Assembly: GCF_004103735.1 (NCBI RefSeq)
Contig: NZ_CP035281.1
Coordinates: forward strand, 1,860,001 to 1,924,000
Source: Aminipila luticellarii
Lineage (GTDB): Bacteria; Bacillota; Clostridia; Peptostreptococcales; Anaerovoracaceae
DNA length: 64,000 bases
Direction of reading: 5' to 3'
The number at the start of each line of letters is the position of its first letter. Position 1 is the stretch's first letter. The notes below the pieces were generated by a model. That model saw only the letters and a program-made list of their open reading frames with translations, ran no database searches and was not told where the DNA came from. A program made the translations under genes and the position numbers. This document shows, in pieces, positions 52,322 through 60,987 of this stretch.

Positions 52322-52350
52322 ATTATAGTACGTCTCTGCACAGTTGTCAA
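52322..52350 (-). promoter_or_regulatory. Consensus promoter of cysK
   Basis: On the minus strand TTGACA (52350-52345) and TATAAT (52327-52322) are separated by 17 bp, about 100 bp before the cysK start. Confidence 0.8.
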
Positions 52351-52392
52351 TACTCTTTTATATTTTTATAAAGAAAGAAAATAGACCCATAA

Positions 52393-52443
52393 CGACAAAA
52401 AACTCCATCCGGTTATAAGCTATGCCTATAACCGGATGGAGTT
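52393..52443 (-). terminator. Strong terminator after tcdA
   Basis: Arms AACTCCATCCGGTTATA and TATAACCGGATGGAGTT pair perfectly over 17 bp around a 9-nt loop; on the minus strand TTTTTTGTCG follows. It ends the deoC-tcdA unit. Confidence 0.9.
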
Positions 52444-52458
52444 TCACCCGTTGGAGCC

Positions 52459-53229
52459 TTACGCCTCCGTTCTATCTATATCTGCCAAATCCTTTATTAC
52501 TTCTCCTGCAAGCATCAGCCCGGCTACGGACGGAACAAAGGATACACTTCCCGGAATGTCTCTTCTTTCTGTACATTTATGCTGAGCGCCGGGAGGACAT
52601 ATGCAGTGTTGCCTGCAGCTGATTGCCATATCCTCCATTGGTCTTTTGGGTTTTTCGGTAGAGTATACCACCTTTAGATGTTTTACCCGGCGTTTTTTTA
52701 GTTCCTGCCGCATGACCTTTGCAAGCGGACACATTGAAGTCTTATGAATATCATCCACCCTTAGTTTGGTGGGATCCAGCTTGTTCCCCGCTCCCATGCA
52801 GCTGATGATCGGAACGCCCGCTTCCTGCGCTTTCATAATAATGTCAATTTTAGCGGTAACCGTATCGATTGCGTCGATCACATAAGAATATTCCGAGAAA
52901 TCAAATTCATCAGAGGTCTCCGGCAAATAAAAGCATTTTCGTACAGTGACCTCTGCATCCGGATTAATATCCAATATTCTCTCCTTCATCACATCCACTT
53001 TGTACTGCCCTACTGTCTTTCGGGTTGCAATGATCTGACGGTTCAAATTGGTGAGACAGACTTTATCGTCATCAATTAAGTCAAAGGAACCTACTCCGCT
53101 CCTGACCAAAGCTTCTACTGCGTATCCTCCTACTCCTCCGATTCCGAATACGGCCACTCTGGCCTGCTTTAATTTATCCATTCCCTCCTGCCCCAAGAGC
53201 AGCTGAGTTCTTGAAAACTGATCTAACAT
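52459..53229 (-). CDS. tcdA: ThiF/E1-like tRNA threonylcarbamoyladenosine dehydratase
   Basis: 256 residues. The adenylation fold begins FSRTQLLLGQEGMDKLKQAR, with the nucleotide loop VFGIGGVGGYAVEALVRSG and NLNRQIIATRKTVGQYKVDV. SCMGAGNKLDPTKLRVDDIH and PGSVSFVPSVAGLMLAGEVI match TcdA (CsdL). TcdA cyclises t6A37 to ct6A in tRNAs reading ANN codons, using ATP. It follows deoC by 19 nt. Confidence 0.9.
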   Translation of the reverse strand: MLDQFSRTQLLLGQEGMDKLKQARVAVFGIGGVGGYAVEALVRSGVGSFDLIDDDKVCLTNLNRQIIATRKTVGQYKVDVMKERILDINPDAEVTVRKCFYLPETSDEFDFSEYSYVIDAIDTVTAKIDIIMKAQEAGVPIISCMGAGNKLDPTKLRVDDIHKTSMCPLAKVMRQELKKRRVKHLKVVYSTEKPKRPMEDMAISCRQHCICPPGAQHKCTERRDIPGSVSFVPSVAGLMLAGEVIKDLADIDRTEA

Positions 53230-53248
53230 ATTTTAATCTTTCCTTTTC

Positions 53249-53920
53249 TTACTTTTTCTGATAATCCTGCATGATGGCTACGGAAGCGCTCGCCCCTATC
53301 CGATCTGCTCCGGCTTCGATCATCTTCAAAGTATTTTGCAGATCTCGAATACCTCCGGAGGCTTTCACCTTAGCCTCTTCGCCCACCGTTTTTTTCATCA
53401 GGGCTACGTGATGCTCCGTGGTGCCTCCAGTTGAAAATCCAGTAGAAGTCTTCACAAATTCCGCACCGGCTTCTACGGCTAATTCACAGGCTTTAACAAT
53501 TTCTTCATCCGTCAGCAGACAGGTTTCCAAAATCACTTTGACGATGGCGTCATGCTCATAAGCCATGGCTTCTACGGTGCAGATCTCATCCCGCACATAT
53601 TCATATCTGCCTTCTTTTAATGCGCCTACATTGATGACCATGTCCACTTCATCCGCACCGGCTTCACAGGCCCAATCTGTTTCGAAAGCCTTTGCTTCTG
53701 TGCTCATTGCTCCTAAAGGAAAACCTACTACTGCCGCCACTTTCACATCCGTCCCCTTTAGTTCTGATGCAGCCAAAGGTACATAGCAGCTGTTCACGCA
53801 AACAGAATAAAAGTCATATTCCTTTGCTTCCGTACAAAGCTGTTTGATATCTGCTGAGCTTGCTTCCGGTCTTAAAAGTGTATGGTCAAAATATTTGTTT
53901 AAATTTTTTACATCTCCCAT
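53249..53920 (-). CDS. deoC: Deoxyribose-phosphate aldolase
   Basis: 223 residues from ATG 53920, with AAGGAGGA five bases upstream; upstream in-frame starts lack a site. TIM barrel with [20 protein letters not shown] at the N-terminus. The Schiff-base lysine is in [14 protein letters not shown], and the second active-site lysine in [11 protein letters not shown]. It splits 2-deoxyribose 5-phosphate into glyceraldehyde 3-phosphate and acetaldehyde in nucleoside catabolism. No other nucleoside genes are adjacent. Confidence 0.96.
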   Translation of the reverse strand: MGDVKNLNKYFDHTLLRPEASSADIKQLCTEAKEYDFYSVCVNSCYVPLAASELKGTDVKVAAVVGFPLGAMSTEAKAFETDWACEAGADEVDMVINVGALKEGRYEYVRDEICTVEAMAYEHDAIVKVILETCLLTDEEIVKACELAVEAGAEFVKTSTGFSTGGTTEHHVALMKKTVGEEAKVKASGGIRDLQNTLKMIEAGADRIGASASVAIMQDYQKK

Positions 53921-54049
53921 ATTGTCCTCCTTATGGTTTCCTATCCGATTTTCCTTCATATCATGCATTAAATAAAATCATCGATTGCGACTGCGACCGA
54001 TTCTATTATAAGTATTACACAACTTAAGGAATAAAACAATAACCGGATA

Positions 54050-55714
54050 CTACAATGTAAACTTATTTACTTCTTTTGTCAGAACCTCCGACTGTCCTGC
54101 CAGCTCTTCACTGGCCGCAGCACTTTCCTCCGCTGTAGCCGTTGTAGTCTGAACTACATCCGCAATATTATCCAGGCTGACAGTAATCTGGTTTAAGTTA
54201 TGAGCTTCATCAATGGCAGCTCCCGCAATCTCATTCACGGCACGAATGATTGCTTCCGTTCCCTGAACCACTGTGTCGATTGCCTGCGCCGTTTCCTCCG
54301 CAATATCCGCACCGCGTTTTACGGATCCTACAGTGCCTTCAATCAGAATCGTCGTATCTTTCACTGCTTCTGCCGATCTTCCGGCTAAATTTCTGACCTC
54401 ATCCGCCACAACGGCAAAGCCTTTTCCGGCTTCTCCGGCTCTGGCGGCTTCAACAGCTGCATTTAACGCCAATATATTGGTCTGAAAGGCTATGTCTTCA
54501 ATGGTTTTAATGATCTTACTGATTTCATCGGATTTTGATGCAATATCGGACATCGCTTCTGTCATCGCGTGCATACGTTCATTGCTCAGGCTTAATTTCT
54601 CCTCCACATCTGCCGAAGCCTGATTGGCCTCGTTAGCGTTCTTCGCATTTTCTTTCAGCTGATTCTCTATCTGATGTATTGCCGAAGCCAATTCTTCAAT
54701 GGAGCTGGACTGCTCTGTAGCCCCCTGAGCAAGTATCTGCGCCGCAGATGCCACTTGCTCCGCACTGGTAGCCACTTGACCGGAAGATTGATGAATGGCC
54801 CCCATGGAATCATTTATATTATTTGCCATGAGCATAATAGAATGTTCAATATTTTCAAAATCCCCTATAAATTTTTGTCTGACCTGTACATTCAAATGCC
54901 CTTTTGCCAACTCTCCCATCACTCTGTCAATATCGGAAATATATGCGGATAAGGTTTTGATCGAACTCCTTAGAGCGGCTGCTGTTCTGCCCACCTCATC
55001 CTTTGATTCATAAAGAATGGTTGTTTTTAGATTTCCTTTTGCTATTTCAACGGCTGTTTTTTCTACCTCTTCTAAAGGTTTCACGATAGCTTTTATAGCT
55101 CTCAGAGCAAAAGCTATTCCAAATATACCCGCAATAAGTGTTATTACAAGGATGGCAATTGTGGAATACCTAACATTTTTCAAGCTCTTTTCCGAGGAAT
55201 CGGATACGTTCTCCGATAATTGCTTATCTAAAGCTGCTGCCTGATCTGACACCTTATCCAGTGCAGGCGTACATTCGGTAAGTAAAATCTGCTTGGCTCC
55301 CTCATAATCCTGTACGTCTATTTTTTCAAGGATACGATTTCCTATTTCTATCCATTGGTTCACGGCCTCTGTGTAGGATGTTGTAAGAGACGAATCCCCC
55401 GAATAAGATTTTTGCAGTATGTCGAGGTTTTTTTCCACCATCTTTTCATTTTCTGTTATAGCCGTTTTATACTTTTCTGTTGTACTTGGATCCTGAGTCA
55501 ACACCATTTCATCGATTGTGCGGGCGGCTATATTCATTTCAATTCGGCACAGCTTCACTGCTTTATCCGCTTCATAGGAATGATCCAGAAATTCATGAAA
55601 GTCATTGTTTATTGAATTCATTGCCCGTATGGTGGTAAAGGACAGCAGAACCATGAGCAGCATCAAGCTCCCTACCAGTACCGCCAGTTTTATACTTATT
55701 TTCCAGTTTTTCAT
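54050..55714 (-). CDS. Methyl-accepting chemotaxis protein
   Basis: 554 residues. Two membrane helices, residues 8-28 and about 187-207, flank an extracellular four-helix bundle of the 4HB_MCP type (SINNDFHEFLDHSYEADKAV). A HAMP domain follows (KAIVKPLEEVEKTAVEIAKG), and the long signalling coiled coil has the hairpin tip EDIAFQTNILALNAAVEAAR AGEAG-type sequence. The C-terminus lacks a receptor-methylase docking pentapeptide. It senses an unknown external ligand and signals to CheA. Single gene with a consensus promoter. Confidence 0.95.
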   Translation of the reverse strand: MKNWKISIKLAVLVGSLMLLMVLLSFTTIRAMNSINNDFHEFLDHSYEADKAVKLCRIEMNIAARTIDEMVLTQDPSTTEKYKTAITENEKMVEKNLDILQKSYSGDSSLTTSYTEAVNQWIEIGNRILEKIDVQDYEGAKQILLTECTPALDKVSDQAAALDKQLSENVSDSSEKSLKNVRYSTIAILVITLIAGIFGIAFALRAIKAIVKPLEEVEKTAVEIAKGNLKTTILYESKDEVGRTAAALRSSIKTLSAYISDIDRVMGELAKGHLNVQVRQKFIGDFENIEHSIMLMANNINDSMGAIHQSSGQVATSAEQVASAAQILAQGATEQSSSIEELASAIHQIENQLKENAKNANEANQASADVEEKLSLSNERMHAMTEAMSDIASKSDEISKIIKTIEDIAFQTNILALNAAVEAARAGEAGKGFAVVADEVRNLAGRSAEAVKDTTILIEGTVGSVKRGADIAEETAQAIDTVVQGTEAIIRAVNEIAGAAIDEAHNLNQITVSLDNIADVVQTTTATAEESAAASEELAGQSEVLTKEVNKFTL

Positions 55715-55762
55715 TTTGCACCTCTTATATCAGTCTTTTTCCCTAAACTTTACATAACGGAC

Positions 55763-55791
55763 ATTATACAATTATTGTCAGTTTGTGTCAA
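55763..55791 (-). promoter_or_regulatory. Consensus promoter of the chemoreceptor gene
   Basis: On the minus strand TTGACA (55791-55786) and TATAAT (55768-55763) are exactly 17 bp apart, about 50 bp before the start codon. It is a sigma-A promoter, not a flagellar sigma-28 type. Confidence 0.8.
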
Positions 55792-55820
55792 CTTTTGTCT
55801 GATAATTTTCTTTTCCAAGC

Positions 55821-55848
55821 AAAAACGGGTTTTCTCAACCCGTTTTTT
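55821..55848 (-). terminator. Intrinsic terminator after ychF
   Basis: AAAAACGGG and CCCGTTTTT arms with a 9-nt loop; T-tracts flank both sides, so it can stop transcription in either direction. Confidence 0.75.
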
Positions 55849-55875
55849 TATCTTTATTTTATTTATACATTAAAC

Positions 55876-56970
55876 CTACACATTGAACAGGAAGTGGATC
55901 ACATCCCCATCCTTCACTTCGTATTCTTTTCCCTCTGAGCGGATCAGCCCCTTTTCCTTTGCCGTAGCCAGATTTCCACCGCATTCAATCAGCTTATCAT
56001 AAGCAATGGTTTCGGCTCGAATAAAACCTTTTTCAAAATCGGTATGAATTTTTCCTGCTGCTCCGGGAGCTTTCGTTCCTCTTTTTATAGTCCACGCCCG
56101 TACTTCCGGCTCTCCCGCTGTCAGGTAGGAAATCAGATCCAATAAATGATAGGAAGATTTTATCAGCTTATCCAATCCGGATTCATTAATGCCAAGCTCC
56201 TCGAGGAACATCGCCTTTTCATCCTCTTCCAGCTCTGAAATTTCTGCTTCCACCTTAGCGCAGATTACAACGACCTCGGAGCCTTCTGTTTCCGCAAACT
56301 CTTTCACCTGTTTCACATATTCATTTTCACTTCCGCTTGCAATTTCCTGTTCTGACACATTGGCTGCATATATAATCGGTTTATAGGAGAGCAGATCCAG
56401 GGATCTCACATAAGCCTCTTCCTCATCATTCATTTCCATGGTTCTCGCAGACAACCCCTTTTCTAAGGTTTCCATCACTTTATGCAGGATATCCAGCTCC
56501 CCTTGAAGGGATTTATCCCCCTTTAAATTCTTTTGTGTTCGTTGAATCCGTCTTTCCACCACTTCCATGTCGGATAAGATCAGTTCCATATTAATCGTCT
56601 CAATATCCGACAGGGGATTTACTTTACCATCTACATGAACCACATTAGGATCATCAAAGCAACGCACTACATGAACGATTGCAGCCACCTCACGAATATG
56701 CCCCAGGAACTTGTTTCCCAGCCCTTCTCCTTTGGATGCGCCTTTTACAAGACCCGCTATATCGTAGAATTCAATGGTTGTATGAACAGTCTTTTTAGCC
56801 TTATACATTTCCGTAAGAACCCTCAGCCGTTCATCTGGAACGGCTACCACACCTACGTTGGGTTCTATTGTACAAAAAGGATAATTAGCTGCTTCAGCAC
56901 CAGCCTTGGTTATTGCGTTAAATAATGTGCTTTTTCCTACATTCGGTAATCCGACAATTCCTAATTTCAT
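55876..56970 (-). CDS. ychF: Obg-like GTPase YchF
   Basis: 364 residues, standard length. G1 is GIVGLPNVGKSTLFNAIT; ANYPFCTIEPNVGVVAVPD and FYDIAGLVKGASKGEGLGNK follow. The NxxE motif in place of NKxD marks ATP preference. The C-terminal TGS domain ends GKEYEVKDGDVIHFLFNV. YchF/OLA1 binds ribosomes and takes part in stress control. It is downstream of lgt by 64 nt. Confidence 0.96.
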   Translation of the reverse strand: MKLGIVGLPNVGKSTLFNAITKAGAEAANYPFCTIEPNVGVVAVPDERLRVLTEMYKAKKTVHTTIEFYDIAGLVKGASKGEGLGNKFLGHIREVAAIVHVVRCFDDPNVVHVDGKVNPLSDIETINMELILSDMEVVERRIQRTQKNLKGDKSLQGELDILHKVMETLEKGLSARTMEMNDEEEAYVRSLDLLSYKPIIYAANVSEQEIASGSENEYVKQVKEFAETEGSEVVVICAKVEAEISELEEDEKAMFLEELGINESGLDKLIKSSYHLLDLISYLTAGEPEVRAWTIKRGTKAPGAAGKIHTDFEKGFIRAETIAYDKLIECGGNLATAKEKGLIRSEGKEYEVKDGDVIHFLFNV

Positions 56971-57034
56971 GTTTTTTCTCCTTTAACTTCCTGTCCACTA
57001 TTCCACTCTGCTGACAGGCCCTATGCCAAAAAAT

Positions 57035-57832
57035 CTATTGTTTGAACTTTCCTGTATATTTACTGTGTCTGCCGTAAAAGATTTTTCCGGCTCGATTTGA
57101 ATGCCTGTTCAGAAAAATATATGCCGTAATACACGCAACGAAAACAATCGCACTAAAAAGCATCGCCTGTTTGACGATTCCAAACAGCATTAAGCTATCC
57201 GTTCTCAGAGATTCCACAAAAAAACGTTCCAAAGAATATAGTATTCCATACACTAAGAATATCTGACCGGCAAACTTTTTATGATTATCCAAAATCATCA
57301 AAAGGGCAAACAGCATCAGGCACCATATGGATTCATACAAAAAGGTCGGATGGACTTTCTGCCCGTCCACAATAATCCCCCAAGGCAGATTCGTAGGTCC
57401 GCCATGTGCTTCGGAATTGAAATAATTTCCCCATCGTCCTATAGCTTGAGCTAATGCTACCGCCGGCATAGCCAAGTCCAGAAGATCCAGCGGCCTATAG
57501 TTCCATATCTTACTAAGTATTACTGCTGTCAGCAAACCAAATATCAAGCCCCCATGGATGGCCAAACCTCCTGCTCTGAGATTAATAATCTTAAAAAAAT
57601 CACCCGCATAGTACCCCCAGTTGAACAGCACATAATATAGTCTTGCACCGATTATCCCAATCGGAACGCAAATTAAAATAAAATCCAGAGAACGTTCGGA
57701 GTCTATCCCATGCCGGGGAGCCCTCTTATAGATCAGTAATGTTCCGAGGATGATACCTAAAGCAATTAAAATGCCATACCACCTTATATCTATGTTAAAA
57801 ATTGTAAATGCAATTGGATTTGGAATCGGCAT
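57035..57832 (-). CDS. lgt: Prolipoprotein diacylglyceryl transferase
   Basis: 265 residues with seven predicted membrane helices. The family signature is GRWGNYFNSEAHGGPTNLPW, preceded by HGGLIFGLLTAVIL, and the N-terminal FNIDIRWYGILIALGIILGT is typical. Lgt moves diacylglycerol onto the lipobox cysteine of prolipoproteins at the membrane; one candidate substrate is encoded just upstream at 58029-58550. AAGGAGG precedes the ATG. Confidence 0.96.
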   Translation of the reverse strand: MPIPNPIAFTIFNIDIRWYGILIALGIILGTLLIYKRAPRHGIDSERSLDFILICVPIGIIGARLYYVLFNWGYYAGDFFKIINLRAGGLAIHGGLIFGLLTAVILSKIWNYRPLDLLDLAMPAVALAQAIGRWGNYFNSEAHGGPTNLPWGIIVDGQKVHPTFLYESIWCLMLFALLMILDNHKKFAGQIFLVYGILYSLERFFVESLRTDSLMLFGIVKQAMLFSAIVFVACITAYIFLNRHSNRAGKIFYGRHSKYTGKFKQ

Positions 57833-57942
57833 TTCATTTCCTCCTTATTCCCTCTGATTCATCCGTATGAAAACGTAATCGTAAATCATGAAATTCACAA
57901 AACGGTAAATGTACTTTTGTCCACTAATACTATATTATATAC

Positions 57943-57972
57943 AAAAAAGTGCAGCATCCGCCACACTTTTTT
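57943..57972 (-). terminator. Intrinsic terminator after the lipoprotein gene
   Basis: AAAAAAGTG and CACTTTTTT arms with a 12-nt loop, T-tract on either strand, between the lipoprotein stop and the lgt leader. Confidence 0.7.
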
Positions 57973-58028
57973 ACATAATTATCTATAAAAATTTATTTCA
58001 GGCGCCTATATCGGCTATCGCTTATATA

Positions 58029-58550
58029 CTATGGAATATATTTTTCAAGAATAAGCTCTATTTGATCCCCCATAATATATATGTCGTATAATTTATGGCT
58101 CTGATAATCGGGATTATTCTTACTGTATTCTGCCACATCTTTTTTATATGCCTCTACAAATTGCTCCGTTGTCATGATCTGAGGCAGCGTAACTCCTCCC
58201 GTCAAAAATGTGCATCTTGCTTCCGGCGCGAGCACGGAGGACAAGCCGTAGTTTTTATCTTCGATGTAAAAGCCATTGGGCTGCTCGGCATCCTCTACGT
58301 ATTCCTTTGCTTCAATATTTACTATTACTGAGCCATCTTCTCCATTAGAGAGCGCAATGCTCCCAAACACATGCTCAGCTCCGTCACGCAACAATTGCTT
58401 TACATAATCCCCTTCCAGATATTCGGCGGTAATTTCAGGCTCGTCAACCGTTGAGCCGCTCTGATTCTTCTTACCGCATCCTGTAAGAAGCGTTGCAAAA
58501 GTCAAAACAAAAACCAATCCAACACACATAATTGTTCTAGTTGTCTTCAT
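58029..58550 (-). CDS. Hypothetical lipoprotein
   Basis: 173 residues from ATG 58550, with AAGGGG upstream; an upstream in-frame start lacks a site. The N-terminus MKTTRTIMCVGLVFVLTFAT ends in the lipobox LLTGC, so the mature protein is lipid-anchored on the outer face of the membrane. A short linker (GKKNQSGSTVDEPE) precedes a 130-residue globular part (DYVKQLLRDGAEHVFGSIAL, VIVNIEAKEYVEDA). I do not recognise a family. It has its own terminator. Confidence 0.82.
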   Translation of the reverse strand: MKTTRTIMCVGLVFVLTFATLLTGCGKKNQSGSTVDEPEITAEYLEGDYVKQLLRDGAEHVFGSIALSNGEDGSVIVNIEAKEYVEDAEQPNGFYIEDKNYGLSSVLAPEARCTFLTGGVTLPQIMTTEQFVEAYKKDVAEYSKNNPDYQSHKLYDIYIMGDQIELILEKYIP

Positions 58551-58811
58551 TTTAATCCCCTTCTTTTTAGCAATACTTAACACAAAATATATTTAATTCT
58601 TTACTGTTATGATCATACCATATTCCATCCGCTCTTTGTTAGAAAAAAGGAATTTGTAACACAACTGTAAGATTTTGCTTTTGTTTTATAGGATTATGTT
58701 ACAATTTTGTGGTAAATAGGCCGTTTTTAGTCCGCATCCGCTCGCATTTTAATGATGGCTTTTTATGATATTCCATCATATCGCAAGCGATATTTCCTAC
58801 ATAATAAAAAA

Positions 58812-58844
58812 GCATCTTACAACTATATTCTAATCATAAGATGC
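58812..58844 (-). terminator. Intrinsic terminator after the AbrB-like gene
   Basis: GCATCTTA and TAAGATGC arms around a 17-nt loop; TTTTTTATTATG follows on the minus strand. The rest of the gap 58551-58867 is AT-rich and shows no gene. Confidence 0.7.
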
Positions 58845-58867
58845 GATTTAATCGGTTCAATTATTAA

Positions 58868-59110
58868 CTACAATTCTTTAATTTTCTTGATGCAATCCTC
58901 ACAAATATTCTTGTCCTTAATATGCCTAACATTTTTTGCATTTCCGCAAAAAACACAAGCCGGTTCATACTTCTTAAGCAAAATGTATTCCCCTTCAACA
59001 AATATTTCAATTGGATCTTTAATTTCTATATTGAGTGTTCTTCTTAACTCGATAGGCAGAACGATACGCCCCAACTCATCGACTTTTCTTACAATACCCG
59101 TAGCTTTCAT
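58868..59110 (-). CDS. AbrB-family transition-state regulator with C-terminal cysteine pairs
   Basis: 80 residues from ATG 59110, with AGAGGAGG upstream. Residues 1-48 are an AbrB swapped-hairpin DNA-binding domain (GIVRKVDELGRIVLPIELRR TLNI-type start). The tail has two cysteine pairs, CVFC and CEDC, that could bind zinc, as in several clostridial AbrB proteins. Such regulators control post-exponential genes. A place near ricT, holB and trmN6 matches the abrB neighbourhood of bacilli. Confidence 0.9.
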   Translation of the reverse strand: MKATGIVRKVDELGRIVLPIELRRTLNIEIKDPIEIFVEGEYILLKKYEPACVFCGNAKNVRHIKDKNICEDCIKKIKEL

Positions 59111-59214
59111 TTTCCAATCCTCCTCTCTATGCAAAGCATTTGGCCCTTGCATCTCCTTTTATACTTCCTAATTTTAACATTCAAGTTATACAATGTCAAC
59201 GTTAGAATCAATAA

Positions 59215-59550
59215 TTATTCAGCCCGTTTTTCTTTCCTTGTACAAATATTTTTCAGGGATATCAGTGAATTGACAATCGAGGATAGAGCAGCAATGGTAC
59301 TTTGATTCCCCTTCAGGGCTTCTGAAATATTGCTTACAGTCTCGGTAACATCTTCTACCGCGTGATCGATATCCTGAGCACGCTCAGCAGCTATAGCCGT
59401 TATTACCTGCGTGTCCTCTAAAATTTTATTCGTATGCTTAATAGTCACTGTTAAGTTCTTCACAAGGCCTATACAGTATATCAGCAGTACAATAATGCCG
59501 GTACCTATTAAAATCAACCCTAAGTCTTTCAAGGTCAACGTTATCTCCAC
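59215..59550 (-). CDS. DUF948-like membrane-anchored coiled-coil protein
   Basis: About 111 residues if translation starts at GTG 59550, eight bases after AGGAGG; the GTG at 59559 overlaps that site. One membrane helix at about 10-30 (LGLILIGTGIIVLLIYCIGL) is followed by a coiled coil to the end (NKILEDTQVITAIAAERAQD). This is the layout of DUF948 proteins. Function unknown. It is divergent from spmA. Confidence 0.75.
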   Translation of the reverse strand: MEITLTLKDLGLILIGTGIIVLLIYCIGLVKNLTVTIKHTNKILEDTQVITAIAAERAQDIDHAVEDVTETVSNISEALKGNQSTIAALSSIVNSLISLKNICTRKEKRAE

Positions 59551-59657
59551 AGCTTTCACCTCCTATTCCAGTATGTATATTATCCACCTAAATTTGTAAA
59601 ATTTCAACATTTATTTTAAATTAATGAATATTATAATAACTGGGGTGATAAACATTG

Positions 59658-60230
59658 ATGAACTATATATGGGCGGGGATGATCTGCATTGGTATTGTCT
59701 TTTCCATTATAAACAATACACTTCCCGCTTTTACAGACGGTCTTTTGAACAGCTGCAGCAGAGCAGTTGAATTTGTCATCGGTCTATCGGGAATCATGGC
59801 TGTCTGGTGCGGCATCATGAAAATTGCGGAAAAATCCGGCCTGATCGATTTAGCTGCCCGTAAAACCATGCCTCTCATTCGGTTCCTTTTTCCGAAAGAA
59901 AAAGATCCCGATACAATAGCCATGATGCTCATGAGTTTTATGGCCAACATATTCGGTGCAGGCAACAGTGCCACCGCTTTTTCTCTCAAGGCTATGGAAA
60001 GGCTTGATATTGAAAACCACCGCAGCGATACGGCAAGCGATACCATGTGTATGTTTCTGGCTCTTAACATGTCCATGATTCAGCTTGTCCCTATTACGGT
60101 AATAAAAATACGCTCTCAATTAGGTTCAACCGATTCTGCTTCTATCATTGTTCCCTCTATTATTGCTGGTCTTATTTCAATGGCCGCATCTATTATAGCA
60201 TGTAAATATTTTGAAAAAAAGCAATCATAA
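59658..60230 (+). CDS. spmA: Spore maturation protein A
   Basis: 190 residues from ATG 59658; the preceding TTG is also possible. Nucleoside-recognition (Gate) domain membrane protein with about five helices. IGLSGIMAVWCGIMKIAEKS and MSFMANIFGAGNSATAFSLK are hallmarks of SpmA. With SpmB it is needed for full dehydration of the spore core in Bacillus. GGGGTGATAA precedes the start. It supports a sporulating host. Confidence 0.94.
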   Translation: MNYIWAGMICIGIVFSIINNTLPAFTDGLLNSCSRAVEFVIGLSGIMAVWCGIMKIAEKSGLIDLAARKTMPLIRFLFPKEKDPDTIAMMLMSFMANIFGAGNSATAFSLKAMERLDIENHRSDTASDTMCMFLALNMSMIQLVPITVIKIRSQLGSTDSASIIVPSIIAGLISMAASIIACKYFEKKQS

Positions 60231-60254
60231 ATTTCAGAAACGGGAGGGATTAAC

Positions 60255-60782
60255 ATGTCGCAGCTATTAAGCTCTGTCTCCTATTTTTTTATCCCCGGTA
60301 TACTCAGTATAGTCATTCTTTACGGATTATATAAGCATGTATCCATTTATGACTGCTTTATCGAAGGGGCAAAAGATGGATTGAAATCCGCAGTGGAAAT
60401 CATGCCGTTTATCATAGCGATTTTTGTCGGAATTGAAGCGCTGGTTTCTTCGGGAGCCATGGGCGTTTTTGAGTCCCTTTTTTCGCCCATATTCGCACTT
60501 TTACACATACCAAAGGAATTGATCTCCCTGATTCTTCTGCGTCCAGTTTCAGGCAGCGGTTCACTGGTCCTTATGGAACGGGTCATGGCGGATAATGGAG
60601 TCGATACCTATATCGGAAAATGTGCTGCCATTATGGTGGGAACCTGTGAAACTATTTTTTATGTGTTGGCTTTATATTTTGGTGTTACAGCCGTCAAAAA
60701 AATGCGCCATGCTTTCGCCGCGGGTCTGATCGGATATATAGTCAGCGTATTGGCCTCTGTTTATATATGCAGGCTTATGTAG
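60255..60782 (+). CDS. spmB: Spore maturation protein B
   Basis: 175 residues, Gate-domain membrane protein. YDCFIEGAKDGLKSAVEIMP, SLILLRPVSGSGSLVLMERV and KCAAIMVGTCETIFYVLALY are SpmB signatures. GGGAGG lies 7 nt before the ATG and the gene follows spmA by 24 nt. The pair probably forms one membrane unit acting in late sporulation. Confidence 0.94.
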   Translation: MSQLLSSVSYFFIPGILSIVILYGLYKHVSIYDCFIEGAKDGLKSAVEIMPFIIAIFVGIEALVSSGAMGVFESLFSPIFALLHIPKELISLILLRPVSGSGSLVLMERVMADNGVDTYIGKCAAIMVGTCETIFYVLALYFGVTAVKKMRHAFAAGLIGYIVSVLASVYICRLM

Positions 60783-60808
60783 CCTTCAATTATATACAAT
60801 ATATTAGA

Positions 60809-60868
60809 AAGTGGCTTCGCCACTTCCGCTGGGGAACCCATGGTTCCCTTCGGCGGCTGCAAGCCGCC
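60809..60868. repeat. Three consecutive 17-nt hairpins of identical geometry
   Basis: Three perfect stem-loops, each 7 bp with a 3-nt loop: AAGTGGC-TTC-GCCACTT (60809-60825), GGGAACC-CAT-GGTTCCC (60832-60848) and GGCGGCT-GCA-AGCCGCC (60852-60868). The block is far more GC-rich than its surroundings. No gene overlaps it. Confidence 0.85.
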
Positions 60869-60911
60869 TGAGCCCCCTCCTTTGCCTGCGAGGACAGCCC
60901 TCTGCACTGCT

Positions 60912-60953
60912 CTTTTTATTCAATAGGAAACAATATTTCCGATTGAATAAAAA
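60912..60953. repeat. Long AT-rich hairpin downstream of spmB
   Basis: TTTTTATTCAAT pairs with ATTGAATAAAAA, then after one mismatch GGAAA pairs with TTTCC around CAATA. It may terminate spmAB or belong to the same structured element as the three GC-rich hairpins. Confidence 0.6.
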
Positions 60954-60981
60954 AATTCTGCCATTTTTCTGGCAGAATTTT
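60952..60981 (-). terminator. Bidirectional terminator between spmB and trmN6
   Basis: AAAATTCTGCCA and TGGCAGAATTTT pair perfectly with a 6-nt loop; on the minus strand it lies just after the trmN6 stop. Confidence 0.75.
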
Positions 60982-60987
60982 CAGGTA

